From: JAVVEG01 sp032251455
GTDB taxonomy: Bacteria > Pseudomonadota > Gammaproteobacteria > Pseudomonadales > Pseudohongiellaceae
DNA: 64,000 nucleotides
NCBI GenBank assembly: GCA_032251455.1
Contig: JAVVEG010000017.1
Location: forward strand, 1 to 64,000
Reading direction: 5' to 3'
Below the pieces are notes generated by a model, which did no database searches, had not been told where the DNA came from, and saw nothing but the letters and a program-made list of their open reading frames with translations. Below, piece by piece: positions 35,453-44,094 of this stretch; position 1 is the first letter of the stretch; each line of letters opens with the position of its first letter. The translations under genes were made by a program, and so were the position numbers.

Positions 35453-37771
35453 ATGATGAAAGATGATACCTTCAAAGAAAGTGCCTTGCGTTACCATGCA
35501 GAGCCCACTCCCGGTAAACTGGCCATCCGTTCCACCAAGCCATTGGCCAACAATCGGGACTTGTCACGTGCCTACTCTCCGGGCGTAGCGTTTGCCTGTG
35601 AGCTCATTGCAGAGAATCCGGCTGAAGCTGCGCGCATGACTTCGCGGGGCAATCTGGTGGCAGTCATCACTAACGGCACGGCTGTTCTGGGTTTGGGAAA
35701 TATCGGTCCGCTGGCTGCCAAACCGGTCATGGAAGGCAAGGCCGTATTGTTCAAGAAGTTTGCCGATATCGATGTGTTCGACATCGAGATCAATGAGACC
35801 GATGTCGATAAGCTGGTTGCCATTATTGCCGCGCTGGAGCCTACCTTTGGGGGTATCAACCTGGAAGACATCAAGGCACCGGAGTGTTTCCTGGTTGAGC
35901 GCAAGTTGCGCGAAATCATGAAAATTCCGGTATTCCACGATGACCAGCACGGCACGGCGATTGTTGCCGCTGCAGCTGTGCTCAACGGGCTGCGTGTCGT
36001 CGACAAGGAGTTTGCCGATATCAAACTTGTCGTCTCCGGTGCCGGGGCCGCCAGCATAGCCTGTGTCGAGCTGCTGTTCAGTATGGGGGTAAAGCCTGAA
36101 AACCTGCGCATGCTGGACCGCAATGGTGTGATCTATCAGGGGCGCAAAGAGGGCATGAACCCCTGGAAGGAGAAATTTGCCGTCGAGACCGAGGATAGAA
36201 CAATTACGGATGCAATCCGTGATGCTGACCTGTTCCTGGGTTTGTCCGGGCCGGGTGTACTGACAGCAGATATGGTCAAGACCATGGCGCGTGATCCATT
36301 GATTCTGGCCATGTCCAATCCAACTCCGGAGATCATGCCGGAAGATGCTCAAGTTGTGCGACCTGACGCTATCATTGCCACTGGTCGATCGGATTATCCC
36401 AATCAGGTCAATAATGTACTTTGCTTTCCTTTTATTTTCCGCGGCGCACTGGACTGCGGGGCCACACATATCAATGAAGAAATGAAAAAAGCCTGCGTCT
36501 ATGCGATTGCTGATCTGGCCCATCGGGAAATTTCTGAAACAGTGGCCAAGGCCTATGTGGATGAAGAGCTCAAGTTTGGCCGTAATTACCTGATCCCCAA
36601 ACCGTTTGACCCCCGTCTTATAGAAGAAGTGCCGTTGGCTGTGGTGAAGGCTGCCATGGCAAGCGGTGTGGCGACAAGACCGATTGAAGATCTGCAGGCC
36701 TACAAGCGTAAATTGAGCGCCTATGTCAGCAGCAGCCGCTTGTTCATGCAGCCCAATATCGATCTCGCCAGCAAACACCCTGCCCGCATCGTCTATGCCG
36801 AAGGCGAGAATGAAGACGTATTGCTGGCACTGCAGGCAGTGGTGGATGAAGGGGTGGCCAAACCGATACTGATAGGGCGGCCGGTCATCATAGCCGAGAA
36901 AATCCAGAAGCTTGGTTTGCGCATACAGCCCGATCTTGATTTTGAAATTTTCAATCTGGAACAGGCGGATGTGCACAAACGCTACTGGCAATATTACCAC
37001 CACCAGGTTGGGCGGGATGGTGTGTCTGTAGAGGCAGCAAAGAATGCCGTACACACCAACAATACCGTGCTCGCTGCATTGATGGTGGCAATGGATGAAG
37101 CGGATGGCATGATCTGTGGCAAGGTCGGCCGGTTTGATCAACATCTGCGCGATATTCAACCGATTATCCCAACGGCGCGCAGTGATGGCCGGTTGTCATC
37201 AATCTGTGTGTTGCTGCTGGATGACGGGCCGCTGTTTCTGGCAGACCCGTTCGTCAATATCAATCCCACTGAAGATGAGATAGTCGGCATTGCCAAGGAT
37301 GCCATCAATTTCGTCCAGCACGCTTTTGATATTGCCCCGGTGGTGGCGCTGTTGTCGCACTCCAACTTCGGGACCTATGAAGATCAGCAGGCCCTGAAAA
37401 TGAAGCAGGCTGGCCGGCGTCTGCGCGAAGAATTGCCGCATGTGCAGATTGATGGCGAGATGCACTCATTGACAGCATTGAATGCTGAATTGCGGGCTAC
37501 GGTGTACGAAGGGGCCAATATTCAGGGGCGGGCCAATGTGCTGATCATGCCCAATATGGATGCCGCCAGCATAGCCCTGGGACTGATCCGCTCATTGACC
37601 AATGCCCGCCTGATCGGACCGTTCCTGTGTGGGTTGGAAAAGCCGGCCCATATTCTGATTCCGTCAGTCTCAGGGCGCAGCATTCTGAACCTGACCGCCT
37701 TGGCCGTGGCGGATATCTATGCACGCAAGGGTGTTTTTGAGCCGGCAGAGGTGGTAGAGGCAAAAGGCTGA
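35453..37771 (+). CDS. maeB: NADP-dependent malic enzyme MaeB with phosphotransacetylase-like domain
   Basis: A 772-residue two-domain protein. Residues 1 to about 430 form the malic enzyme (SRAYSPGVAFACE, LGNIGPLAAKPVMEGK, FHDDQHGTAI, VVSGAGAASIA). The rest is a phosphate-acetyltransferase-like domain that binds acetyl-CoA as regulator in MaeB. It decarboxylates malate to pyruvate and makes NADPH. ATG codons at 35453 and 35456 are both possible; AGGA lies 6 nt before the second. Confidence 0.95.
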   Translation: MMKDDTFKESALRYHAEPTPGKLAIRSTKPLANNRDLSRAYSPGVAFACELIAENPAEAARMTSRGNLVAVITNGTAVLGLGNIGPLAAKPVMEGKAVLFKKFADIDVFDIEINETDVDKLVAIIAALEPTFGGINLEDIKAPECFLVERKLREIMKIPVFHDDQHGTAIVAAAAVLNGLRVVDKEFADIKLVVSGAGAASIACVELLFSMGVKPENLRMLDRNGVIYQGRKEGMNPWKEKFAVETEDRTITDAIRDADLFLGLSGPGVLTADMVKTMARDPLILAMSNPTPEIMPEDAQVVRPDAIIATGRSDYPNQVNNVLCFPFIFRGALDCGATHINEEMKKACVYAIADLAHREISETVAKAYVDEELKFGRNYLIPKPFDPRLIEEVPLAVVKAAMASGVATRPIEDLQAYKRKLSAYVSSSRLFMQPNIDLASKHPARIVYAEGENEDVLLALQAVVDEGVAKPILIGRPVIIAEKIQKLGLRIQPDLDFEIFNLEQADVHKRYWQYYHHQVGRDGVSVEAAKNAVHTNNTVLAALMVAMDEADGMICGKVGRFDQHLRDIQPIIPTARSDGRLSSICVLLLDDGPLFLADPFVNINPTEDEIVGIAKDAINFVQHAFDIAPVVALLSHSNFGTYEDQQALKMKQAGRRLREELPHVQIDGEMHSLTALNAELRATVYEGANIQGRANVLIMPNMDAASIALGLIRSLTNARLIGPFLCGLEKPAHILIPSVSGRSILNLTALAVADIYARKGVFEPAEVVEAKG

Positions 37772-37772
37772 A

Positions 37773-37796
37773 GGGCTAAAGGGCTAAAGGGCTAAA
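37773..37796 (+). repeat. Three 8-bp tandem repeats after maeB
   Basis: GGGCTAAA is repeated exactly three times directly after the maeB stop, and the preceding GGCTGAA looks like a diverged fourth unit that includes the stop codon itself. Because the unit is 8 bp and contains TAA, the array places stop codons in all three frames. Confidence 0.8.
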
Positions 37797-37816
37797 AAAG
37801 GGCGAGATGATAGCTT

Positions 37817-38815
37817 TCATTGCAGCTGCCTGAGGAATGTATTCATTCGGCTTGCGCTCAGCGCAACGCGTTCTCTGGCGATCCGACGCATGGTGTCCAG
37901 ATAATTGTCCGGAAGTTGCAGCTCGGGCAGTTCTGCGCTGCGCTCATGCCGCTGGACATGAGCACGCACCAGTTCAGTGTAGACCTGTTCGTGCAACAGT
38001 TGTCGGCTCTCCATAAGCCAGTCCGCCGGGATGGTTTCCTGGCTGTTTGTCTGCGCCGACTGGATGCGTTGCAGGCTCTGCAATTGCTGGGTGAAACGCT
38101 CTCCCCGCAGGGCCTGATCCCAGACCGCATGAAGATTACCCAGGTTGGTCTTGATCAGATTGCCACCGCGATCGCCGGTGACAAAGCGTTGCGCTGAAAA
38201 CAGCGCGCCGCTGTGCAGGGGTTGGTGCAGATCGGCTATCAGATGCAGTACCCAGCACAAGGCCACTGCTCTGTCAGCCATTGCCATGTCTGTATCAAGT
38301 AACTGCCGCTGCATGGCAGACAGAGCCTGCATGATGTTGCCTGGCGCACGAAGAGAGTTTTGCGGTTCTCTGTCCAGTAATTGGGCCAGCGGCTCCCTGC
38401 CCAGATAAACGTTGCCATCAATAGCAAGGCTTGCTCCGCTGGTGGCGGGCATCCAATGGCCGTCCAGCCAGTGCCAGTCGGGGTGATTGAATTCTGCCGC
38501 CAGGGCACGGGGCAAACCTCTGGCCAGATCGGGCCAGACCGCTGCCTGGCCCAGGCGCCAACGCTGTTGTTCTGTGGCTGATTCACTGCGCAACCAGTCC
38601 GGCATCTGGTCCAGGAAGTCTTGTTGGTAGCGCGGATGATGTTGCAGTATCTGATCGAGGCGGTCCCGTTGCCGGGTTTGCAGACTGTCATGGACAAGAT
38701 AGGCGCTGAGCCGATGCGCTGCGGCATCCCAGGCCAACGATGATGCTGGCGAGAACAACAGAACAGAGGCCAACAGACTGCGCAAAAACAGGATAATAAA
38801 TAGTCGGGAAAACAT
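37817..38815 (-). CDS. S1/P1-type zinc nuclease
   Basis: A 332-residue secreted single-strand nuclease of the S1/P1 family. After the signal peptide the mature protein should start at Trp in LAWDAAAHRLSAYLV, whose N-terminal amino group and side chain bind zinc. Other zinc ligands are in LHLIADLHQPLHSG and DRGGNLIKTNLGNLHAVWD. It would degrade RNA and single-stranded DNA in the periplasm or outside the cell for nutrients. It converges on maeB and ends 45 nt from it. Confidence 0.9.
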   Translation of the reverse strand: MFSRLFIILFLRSLLASVLLFSPASSLAWDAAAHRLSAYLVHDSLQTRQRDRLDQILQHHPRYQQDFLDQMPDWLRSESATEQQRWRLGQAAVWPDLARGLPRALAAEFNHPDWHWLDGHWMPATSGASLAIDGNVYLGREPLAQLLDREPQNSLRAPGNIMQALSAMQRQLLDTDMAMADRAVALCWVLHLIADLHQPLHSGALFSAQRFVTGDRGGNLIKTNLGNLHAVWDQALRGERFTQQLQSLQRIQSAQTNSQETIPADWLMESRQLLHEQVYTELVRAHVQRHERSAELPELQLPDNYLDTMRRIARERVALSASRMNTFLRQLQ

Positions 38816-38850
38816 TGAAAGTCACCCCCGCAGAGTGATGGTTTTCCTGG

Positions 38851-39549
38851 TTAAACCTCCAGCCATTCCTTGCGGATGGAGTCCTGTTGCAGCAAATCCT
38901 GTGGGCTGCCTTCGTAAACCATCTTGCCATGACCCATGACGTAAAGCCGATGGGATATCTTCATGGCGATGGTCAGTTTCTGCTCCACCAGAAGAATGGA
39001 GACCCCGCGCTTGGCGATTTCCTGCAGCAGCTCAGCAATCTGTTCCACTACCTTGGGTGCCAGGCCTTCTGTGGGTTCATCGATGATGATCAGTTCAGGA
39101 TCCCCCATCAGGGTGCGGCACATGCACAGCATCTGCTGTTCCCCGCCGCTGAGGACACCTCCGGGTACATCGGCACGTTCACCCAGATTGGGAAACATGT
39201 GAAACATTTCCTCCATGGTCCAGCGTCCGCTTGAGCGCTTGCCTTTCATGCCCAGGACCAGATTCTGGCGCACGCTCAGCGTTGGGAAAATATCTCTGCT
39301 CTCGGGGACATAACCCATACCCAGTTGAGCTATTTCAAAGCTGCGCTTGCCGGCAATCTCCTGTCCCTTGAACAGTATCGAGCCTTTGGGTTCCACTTCT
39401 CCCATGATGGTCTTGGCGGTGGTGGAACGGCCGACACCATTGCGCCCCAGCAGACTGACAATTTCGCCGGCGCCGACATGGAAGTTGACGCCATGGAGGA
39501 TATGGCTTTTGCCATAATAGGCATGCAGATCCCGAACCTCAAGCATCAC
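38851..39549 (-). CDS. livF: Branched-chain amino acid-type ABC transporter ATP-binding protein LivF
   Basis: A 232-residue ABC ATPase. The Walker A reads GRNGVGRST, with arginine where the invariant lysine is expected, while the signature LSGGEQQ, Walker B (LIIIDEPTEG) and H-loop region are normal. It pairs with LivG to drive uptake. The start overlaps the end of livG by 11 nt. It is the last gene of a five-gene minus-strand operon (binding protein, LivH, LivM, LivG, LivF). Confidence 0.9.
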   Translation of the reverse strand: MMLEVRDLHAYYGKSHILHGVNFHVGAGEIVSLLGRNGVGRSTTAKTIMGEVEPKGSILFKGQEIAGKRSFEIAQLGMGYVPESRDIFPTLSVRQNLVLGMKGKRSSGRWTMEEMFHMFPNLGERADVPGGVLSGGEQQMLCMCRTLMGDPELIIIDEPTEGLAPKVVEQIAELLQEIAKRGVSILLVEQKLTIAMKISHRLYVMGHGKMVYEGSPQDLLQQDSIRKEWLEV

Positions 39550-40291
39550 TGGTCACCTCGCCAAGATAGGCTTCCTGTACCCGGGCATTACTGCGGATAC
39601 GTTCAGGTACATCGGTGGCGATGATTTCGCCATAGACCAGTACGGAAATACGATCGGCCAGATCAAAGACGATATTCATATCATGCTCGACCATGATCAG
39701 TGTCTTGCCTTCAGTGATTTTACGGATAAGGGCGACTGCATTCCTGGCTTCGGTCATGCTCATCCCTGCAACCGGTTCATCCAGCAGAATCATCTCGGCG
39801 CCGCTGGCTATGGCCACACCCAGCTCGAGGGCTCGTTGCTCGGCATAGGCCAGCTCGCCTGCCGGGAAATTGCGTTTGTCATGCAATCCGATCTGGTCCA
39901 GTGTCTGTTCGGTTTTCTCGGTAAGACGTCGCTCCCGGTTGACCATGTGCCAGAATGAATACCTGTAACCCATGGCCCAGAGCAGCGAGCAGCGAATGTT
40001 TTCAAACACGCTCATCATCGGGAAAATATTGGTGACCTGAAAACTGCGGGCAAGACCAAGCCGGGCAATTTCATAAGGTGGTTTGTTGTGTATGGGGCTG
40101 TCCTTGAAAAAAATCTCTCCCGAAGTGAGTTCGTAGCGACCACTGATCAGATGGAACAGGGTTGATTTGCCAGCTCCATTGGGCCCAATGATGGCATGTT
40201 TTTCACCTTGTTCGATATCGAGGCTTACGCCGCGAATGATTTGGGTGATCCCGAAATTTTTCGAGACATTGCGCAATGACAGGATGGCCAT
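39539..40291 (-). CDS. livG: Branched-chain amino acid-type ABC transporter ATP-binding protein LivG
   Basis: A 250-residue ABC ATPase with Walker A IGPNGAGKST, the LivG insert (FQVTNIFPMMSVFENI), signature-region LAYAEQRALELG and Walker B MILLDEPVAGM. Unlike its partner LivF, it keeps the Walker A lysine. Its start overlaps the livM stop by one base, which implies coupling. Confidence 0.92.
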   Translation of the reverse strand: MAILSLRNVSKNFGITQIIRGVSLDIEQGEKHAIIGPNGAGKSTLFHLISGRYELTSGEIFFKDSPIHNKPPYEIARLGLARSFQVTNIFPMMSVFENIRCSLLWAMGYRYSFWHMVNRERRLTEKTEQTLDQIGLHDKRNFPAGELAYAEQRALELGVAIASGAEMILLDEPVAGMSMTEARNAVALIRKITEGKTLIMVEHDMNIVFDLADRISVLVYGEIIATDVPERIRSNARVQEAYLGEVTSDA

Positions 40292-41511
40292 CAGTGTTCA
40301 GTCTCCTGAGAGTTGGCTTCCGCCCAGGCTTTTTTCAGGCCAGGCAGGGACAGGCGCAGCGCCATGAAGGCAATGGCAGCAACAACAAGCAGGCTCAGCC
40401 AGCTGGTCCAGCCGGCAGGGTCAAAGCCCATGCCCAGGAAAATAAACTCACTGTTATTGGTGTGCGACATTTCGATCATGGCAACCAGGCTCAGAAAAAG
40501 CAGGCTGCCCGGGATGGCTGTAATGGTATAGGGCAACAGCAACAGGCGGAGTTTGCCCAGATGCCAGGCCATGCGATGCATCATCATGAAACCGGTCAGC
40601 CCTCTGGGCAGGAACATCACGGTCAGCACAAACATGAGGCCCAGATAAAGCATCCACAGATCGGTGTAATTGCTCAGTACCGAATTGATCAGAGTGAGCA
40701 CAATGGCACCGATGATTGGGCCAATGAAGAAGCCCAGTCCGCCGATATAGGCCATCAGCAGTACCCGGCCAGAGGTGGCGGCATTCAGGTTTTCCTCAGT
40801 GATGATTTCATAGTTGATGGCGAACAGGCCGCCAGCCACGCCGGCAAAAAAACCGGCCGCACAGAATGAAATGAATCTGACCTTGCGGGCGCTGTAGCCA
40901 ATGAATTCGGCCCGTTCCGGATTATCCCGCACTGCATTGGCCAGCCGCCCCGCAGGGGTCTTGGTAAACAGGTACATGAACAATACGCAGAGGAAAGTCC
41001 AGAAAGCGGCGAGGTAGTAGACTTCCAGGTCCTGGGCAAAATCGGCTCCGAACAGGGGCGGGCCAAAGGTACGATCGCCACTGATTCCGGCTTCTCCACC
41101 GAAGAAAGAGACCAGGATCAGGGAGGAGGCGGCAATCAGTTCACCCACGCCCAGTGAGATCATGGCAAAGACGGTTCCGGCCTTGCGTGTGGAAAAACTG
41201 CCGATAAAAAGGGCTGCCAGTAAACCGAACAGACCTCCTATCAAAGGAATGAAGGTGATCGAAAAATAAAGGGTTTCATATTCGATCAGGCGCAGGGCAT
41301 GTACCGCCAGGAAGCCACCCAGGCCGAAATAGACAGCATGGCCAAAGGACAGCATACCGCCCTGACCCAGCAGCATGTTGTAGCTCAGTGCAAACACAAT
41401 GGAGATGGCCATCTGGTTATAGATGGAGATGGCAAACACCGAGTCTGCCAGTTGTGGCAGAAGCAGCAGTAACACAGCAAAAAGTATCCAGACGACAGCA
41501 CTTTTCAGCAT
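40291..41511 (-). CDS. livM: Branched-chain amino acid-type ABC permease LivM
   Basis: A 406-residue permease with about ten membrane segments and the LivM signature LGFFIGPIIGAIVLTLI. The MLLGQGGMLSFGHAVYFGLG loop is typical of the family. The C-terminal 70 residues add two further hydrophobic segments (about 340-358 and 375-390), which makes it longer than E. coli-type cores. Its start overlaps the livH stop. Confidence 0.92.
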   Translation of the reverse strand: MLKSAVVWILFAVLLLLLPQLADSVFAISIYNQMAISIVFALSYNMLLGQGGMLSFGHAVYFGLGGFLAVHALRLIEYETLYFSITFIPLIGGLFGLLAALFIGSFSTRKAGTVFAMISLGVGELIAASSLILVSFFGGEAGISGDRTFGPPLFGADFAQDLEVYYLAAFWTFLCVLFMYLFTKTPAGRLANAVRDNPERAEFIGYSARKVRFISFCAAGFFAGVAGGLFAINYEIITEENLNAATSGRVLLMAYIGGLGFFIGPIIGAIVLTLINSVLSNYTDLWMLYLGLMFVLTVMFLPRGLTGFMMMHRMAWHLGKLRLLLLPYTITAIPGSLLFLSLVAMIEMSHTNNSEFIFLGMGFDPAGWTSWLSLLVVAAIAFMALRLSLPGLKKAWAEANSQETEH

Positions 41512-42461
41512 CAGGTTTCTCTCTTGCCAAACAAACCTGTGGGTTTGAAGATCAGTACCAGTACCAGTAGCAGGAATGGCAGTAGTGGGGCGATCTGCGG
41601 CAGGCTCAGATTCCAGAGATCATCCAGGAAATGGCCACTTTCGAAGGAGATACCCAGCAGGTTCAGTAGTTCCGGCATACCAACATCGGCCGCGATGGCA
41701 TAGGATTGCAACAGACCAATGAGCAGGGACGCGACCAGTGCGCCGATCAATGAGCCAAGCCCGCCAATGACGACAATGACGAAGACGATACTGCCCAGGA
41801 CAACGGCCATGCCCGGGAAGGTGGTCAGCACTGGTCCGGCAATCACCCCGGCCAGGCCAGCCAGTGCAGTCCCCACGCCAAAAACCATCATGAAGATAAA
41901 GGGGACATTGTGGCCCAGATTGCCAACCGTATGCGGGTGTGTGATGGCTGCCTGAATGATGATGCCAATGCGGGTTCGGGTCAGTACGAAGTAAAGACCG
42001 ATGAAGATGCCAACCGAGATGAAGATCATGAACGCCTTGTAGGCGGGAAAGTTCTGACCAAACAGGGTGAACAGAGGGAAGTCCAGAATTTCGGGTTGGC
42101 GGTAATCCTTGGTCGCCCGTCCCCAGAAAAACTGGACTACCTCTTCAATCAGAAAGGCCAGGCCAAAGGTAAAGATCAATTCGGCGACATGTCCGGATTT
42201 ATGCACATGCCTCAGCCCATAGCGTTCGATCAGGGCGCCAAGTACCCCAACCAGCAGCGGGGCGAGGATCAAGGCGGGCCAGAAACCAAGATAGAGACTG
42301 ATGGAGTAGGCAAAATACGCTCCCAGCATGTAAAAGCTGGCGTGCGCAAAATTCAGTACACCCATCATGCTGAAGATCAGTGTCAGGCCACTGGCCAGCA
42401 TGAACAATAACAATCCGGTTACCAAACCATTCAGCGTGGCAAATATCAGAACTTCAATCAT
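41511..42461 (-). CDS. livH: Branched-chain amino acid-type ABC permease LivH
   Basis: A 316-residue permease with about eight membrane segments. LASGLTLIFSMMGVLNFAHA near the N-terminus and VIGGLGSLIGALVASLLIG near residue 235 are LivH family signatures. It forms the channel with LivM. It starts 40 nt downstream of the binding-protein gene. Confidence 0.92.
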   Translation of the reverse strand: MIEVLIFATLNGLVTGLLLFMLASGLTLIFSMMGVLNFAHASFYMLGAYFAYSISLYLGFWPALILAPLLVGVLGALIERYGLRHVHKSGHVAELIFTFGLAFLIEEVVQFFWGRATKDYRQPEILDFPLFTLFGQNFPAYKAFMIFISVGIFIGLYFVLTRTRIGIIIQAAITHPHTVGNLGHNVPFIFMMVFGVGTALAGLAGVIAGPVLTTFPGMAVVLGSIVFVIVVIGGLGSLIGALVASLLIGLLQSYAIAADVGMPELLNLLGISFESGHFLDDLWNLSLPQIAPLLPFLLLVLVLIFKPTGLFGKRET

Positions 42462-42501
42462 GGTTCAGTATTCAAGGTCCTTGGGTCAGGGCAGTCTGGC
42501 G

Positions 42502-43785
42502 CTAGGGGCGCCGCATCCTGCAACTTGTTTCTGTTATTGTTTCAGCCATGGGTACGGTAAATTCAGTGCGCAGCCCGAAGCCGGAGTTATCTGCATCAAA
42601 TTCGATATCCTGGTCTGTTTGCACGGAAATGTTCAGCGACTGGAATATCTGGTGATCATCTGCACGCATCCATATCTCTTCACCGGACATGGTCATCATG
42701 CGCATGTCTTCCATGGCAATGGCTATATCATATGGGTCCGCGCTGCCGGCTTTTTCTATGGCGGCGGCCAGCATCATGATGGCATTGGCAATGCGCGGCT
42801 GGGTGATGTCGTTGTTGGGGTAGCGTTGTTTGAACGCGCGGATGTATTCCTTGCGTATTTCCGTTGTAATCGGATTGGCACTGTCATTATGAACCAGCCG
42901 GATCTTGCCGACGCCTTCCTTGCCAAGCGTCGAGGTGATGCCGTCATAGGCGGCATAAAAAGTATAGATTGGCACATCCAGGCCGGCATCGATGATTCCG
43001 CGTCCCAGTGAGACCATGTCCGCGCCCCAGTTGCCGGTGATGACCGCATTGGCTCCGGAGGAAACTATTTTGGTGACATAAGGGGTGAAGTCCTTGACCT
43101 GTCCGATGGGATGCAGCTCATTGCCGACAATCTCTATATCAGGACGCTTTTCCTGCAGAAACCGGACAGCGGATTCCGAGACCACCTTGCCGAATGAATA
43201 ATCCTGCCCAATGATATAGACCTTCGTGATATCCGGGTTGGCCGCGATATGAGTGGTCATGGCATCCAGTTTCATGTCTGCGTGGGCGTCAAAGCGGAAA
43301 TGCCAGAAGCTGCACTCTTCTTCGGTCAGTACGGGGTCAACGGCGGAGTGGTTGAAATAGATGACGCGCTGATCAGGATTGCGTCGATTGTGGCGCTCGA
43401 TAGAGGAGCTCAGTACACTGGCTACCGCCGAACTGTTGCCGGAAAACACGATCTGTATGCCTTCGCTGATGGCTCGACGCAGTTGAATCTGGGAATCCTG
43501 GGCGCTGTTCTTGTTGTCGAGGGTAACGATTTCGAAAGGTCTGCCACCCAGCACACCCCCCTTGGAGTTGATAAAGAACTCTGCCGCAAACTGAGCTTGA
43601 TAGGAGCCGCTGGTGCCCTGAGCGGCAAAAGTGCCGGATTGCGGGTCGATGAAGGCAATACGGATCGGTTCCTGTGCCAGCAGACCGGTCGTGGGTTGCC
43701 ACAGCAGGGCTGTGCCGAGGGCAAGAAAAGCAAATAACAGGGTCAGGGAGGACGAGATGAACTTTTTTGAGAGGTTCATTTTCAT
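42502..43785 (-). CDS. Branched-chain amino acid-type ABC substrate-binding protein
   Basis: A 427-residue periplasmic binding protein (Peripla_BP_6, type I fold) with a Sec signal (SSSLTLLFAFLALGTALLWQ). The mature part begins near EPIRIAFIDPQSGTFAAQG. It is the specificity component of the LivHMGF transporter that follows. The family covers branched-chain amino acids, amides and aromatic acids, so the real substrate is open. ATG codons at 43785 and 43779 are both possible starts. Confidence 0.88.
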   Translation of the reverse strand: MKMNLSKKFISSSLTLLFAFLALGTALLWQPTTGLLAQEPIRIAFIDPQSGTFAAQGTSGSYQAQFAAEFFINSKGGVLGGRPFEIVTLDNKNSAQDSQIQLRRAISEGIQIVFSGNSSAVASVLSSSIERHNRRNPDQRVIYFNHSAVDPVLTEEECSFWHFRFDAHADMKLDAMTTHIAANPDITKVYIIGQDYSFGKVVSESAVRFLQEKRPDIEIVGNELHPIGQVKDFTPYVTKIVSSGANAVITGNWGADMVSLGRGIIDAGLDVPIYTFYAAYDGITSTLGKEGVGKIRLVHNDSANPITTEIRKEYIRAFKQRYPNNDITQPRIANAIMMLAAAIEKAGSADPYDIAIAMEDMRMMTMSGEEIWMRADDHQIFQSLNISVQTDQDIEFDADNSGFGLRTEFTVPMAETITETSCRMRRP

Positions 43786-44094
43786 ATGTTCCGTACCGGG
43801 CCGTGATCAGAGAAAAACTGATATCAGTAATTTCTATTATGGGTATTTTCCCTGGTTATGCTGCTGCGCCAGGGTGTGTCGAAACACGACATTACCCCAG
43901 ACCGGGTATTGAATCAAGGAAACCTGAATACGGCCATGACACCCTGGCTGCACTCCCGGGAGCAGGCGCCGGGCAGGGATGGAGCTGTGCCAGCACCGTG
44001 CAGCCTTGGTGCTGGGTGGTGGGGTGGAAATCCGAGAGATAAACCGAGAGACAAGCGGAGAGACAAACCGAGTTTTCTGTGCGACGGGCTGAAT
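43786..44094. other. 309-nt gene-free stretch between nasA and the ABC operon
   Basis: This stretch lies downstream of the nitrate operon and upstream of the ABC transporter operon, both on the minus strand. It holds a 7-bp-stem hairpin (43991-44014, CAGCACC with GGTGCTG, no U-run) and a 12-bp tandem repeat (44032-44072). The promoter of the transporter should be near 43800-43900, but I see no confident consensus. I found no supported gene here. Confidence 0.6.
44032..44072. repeat. Three and a half 12-bp tandem repeats after nasA
   Basis: Units CCGAGAGATAAA, CCGAGAGACAAG and CGGAGAGACAAA plus a partial CCGAG run head to tail in the gap after nasA. The unit length and GAGAGA core resemble the coding repeats in nnr at 20575-20622. 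No transposase or gene is linked. Confidence 0.75.

Noticed and set aside
35564..37159. A 531-codon open frame on the minus strand within maeB
   Set aside because: It lies wholly antisense to maeB, which matches E. coli MaeB throughout. The predicted protein has no recognisable family or signal and its composition follows from maeB codon use.
43991..44014. Hairpin after nasA as the operon terminator
   Set aside because: The 7-bp stem is followed by neither a T-run on the minus strand nor a clear spacing to the nasA stop, so a terminator is not supported.
44032..44072. Short regular repeats as a CRISPR-like array
   Set aside because: Units are 12 bp, adjacent without spacers, and degenerate, with no cas genes in the window.
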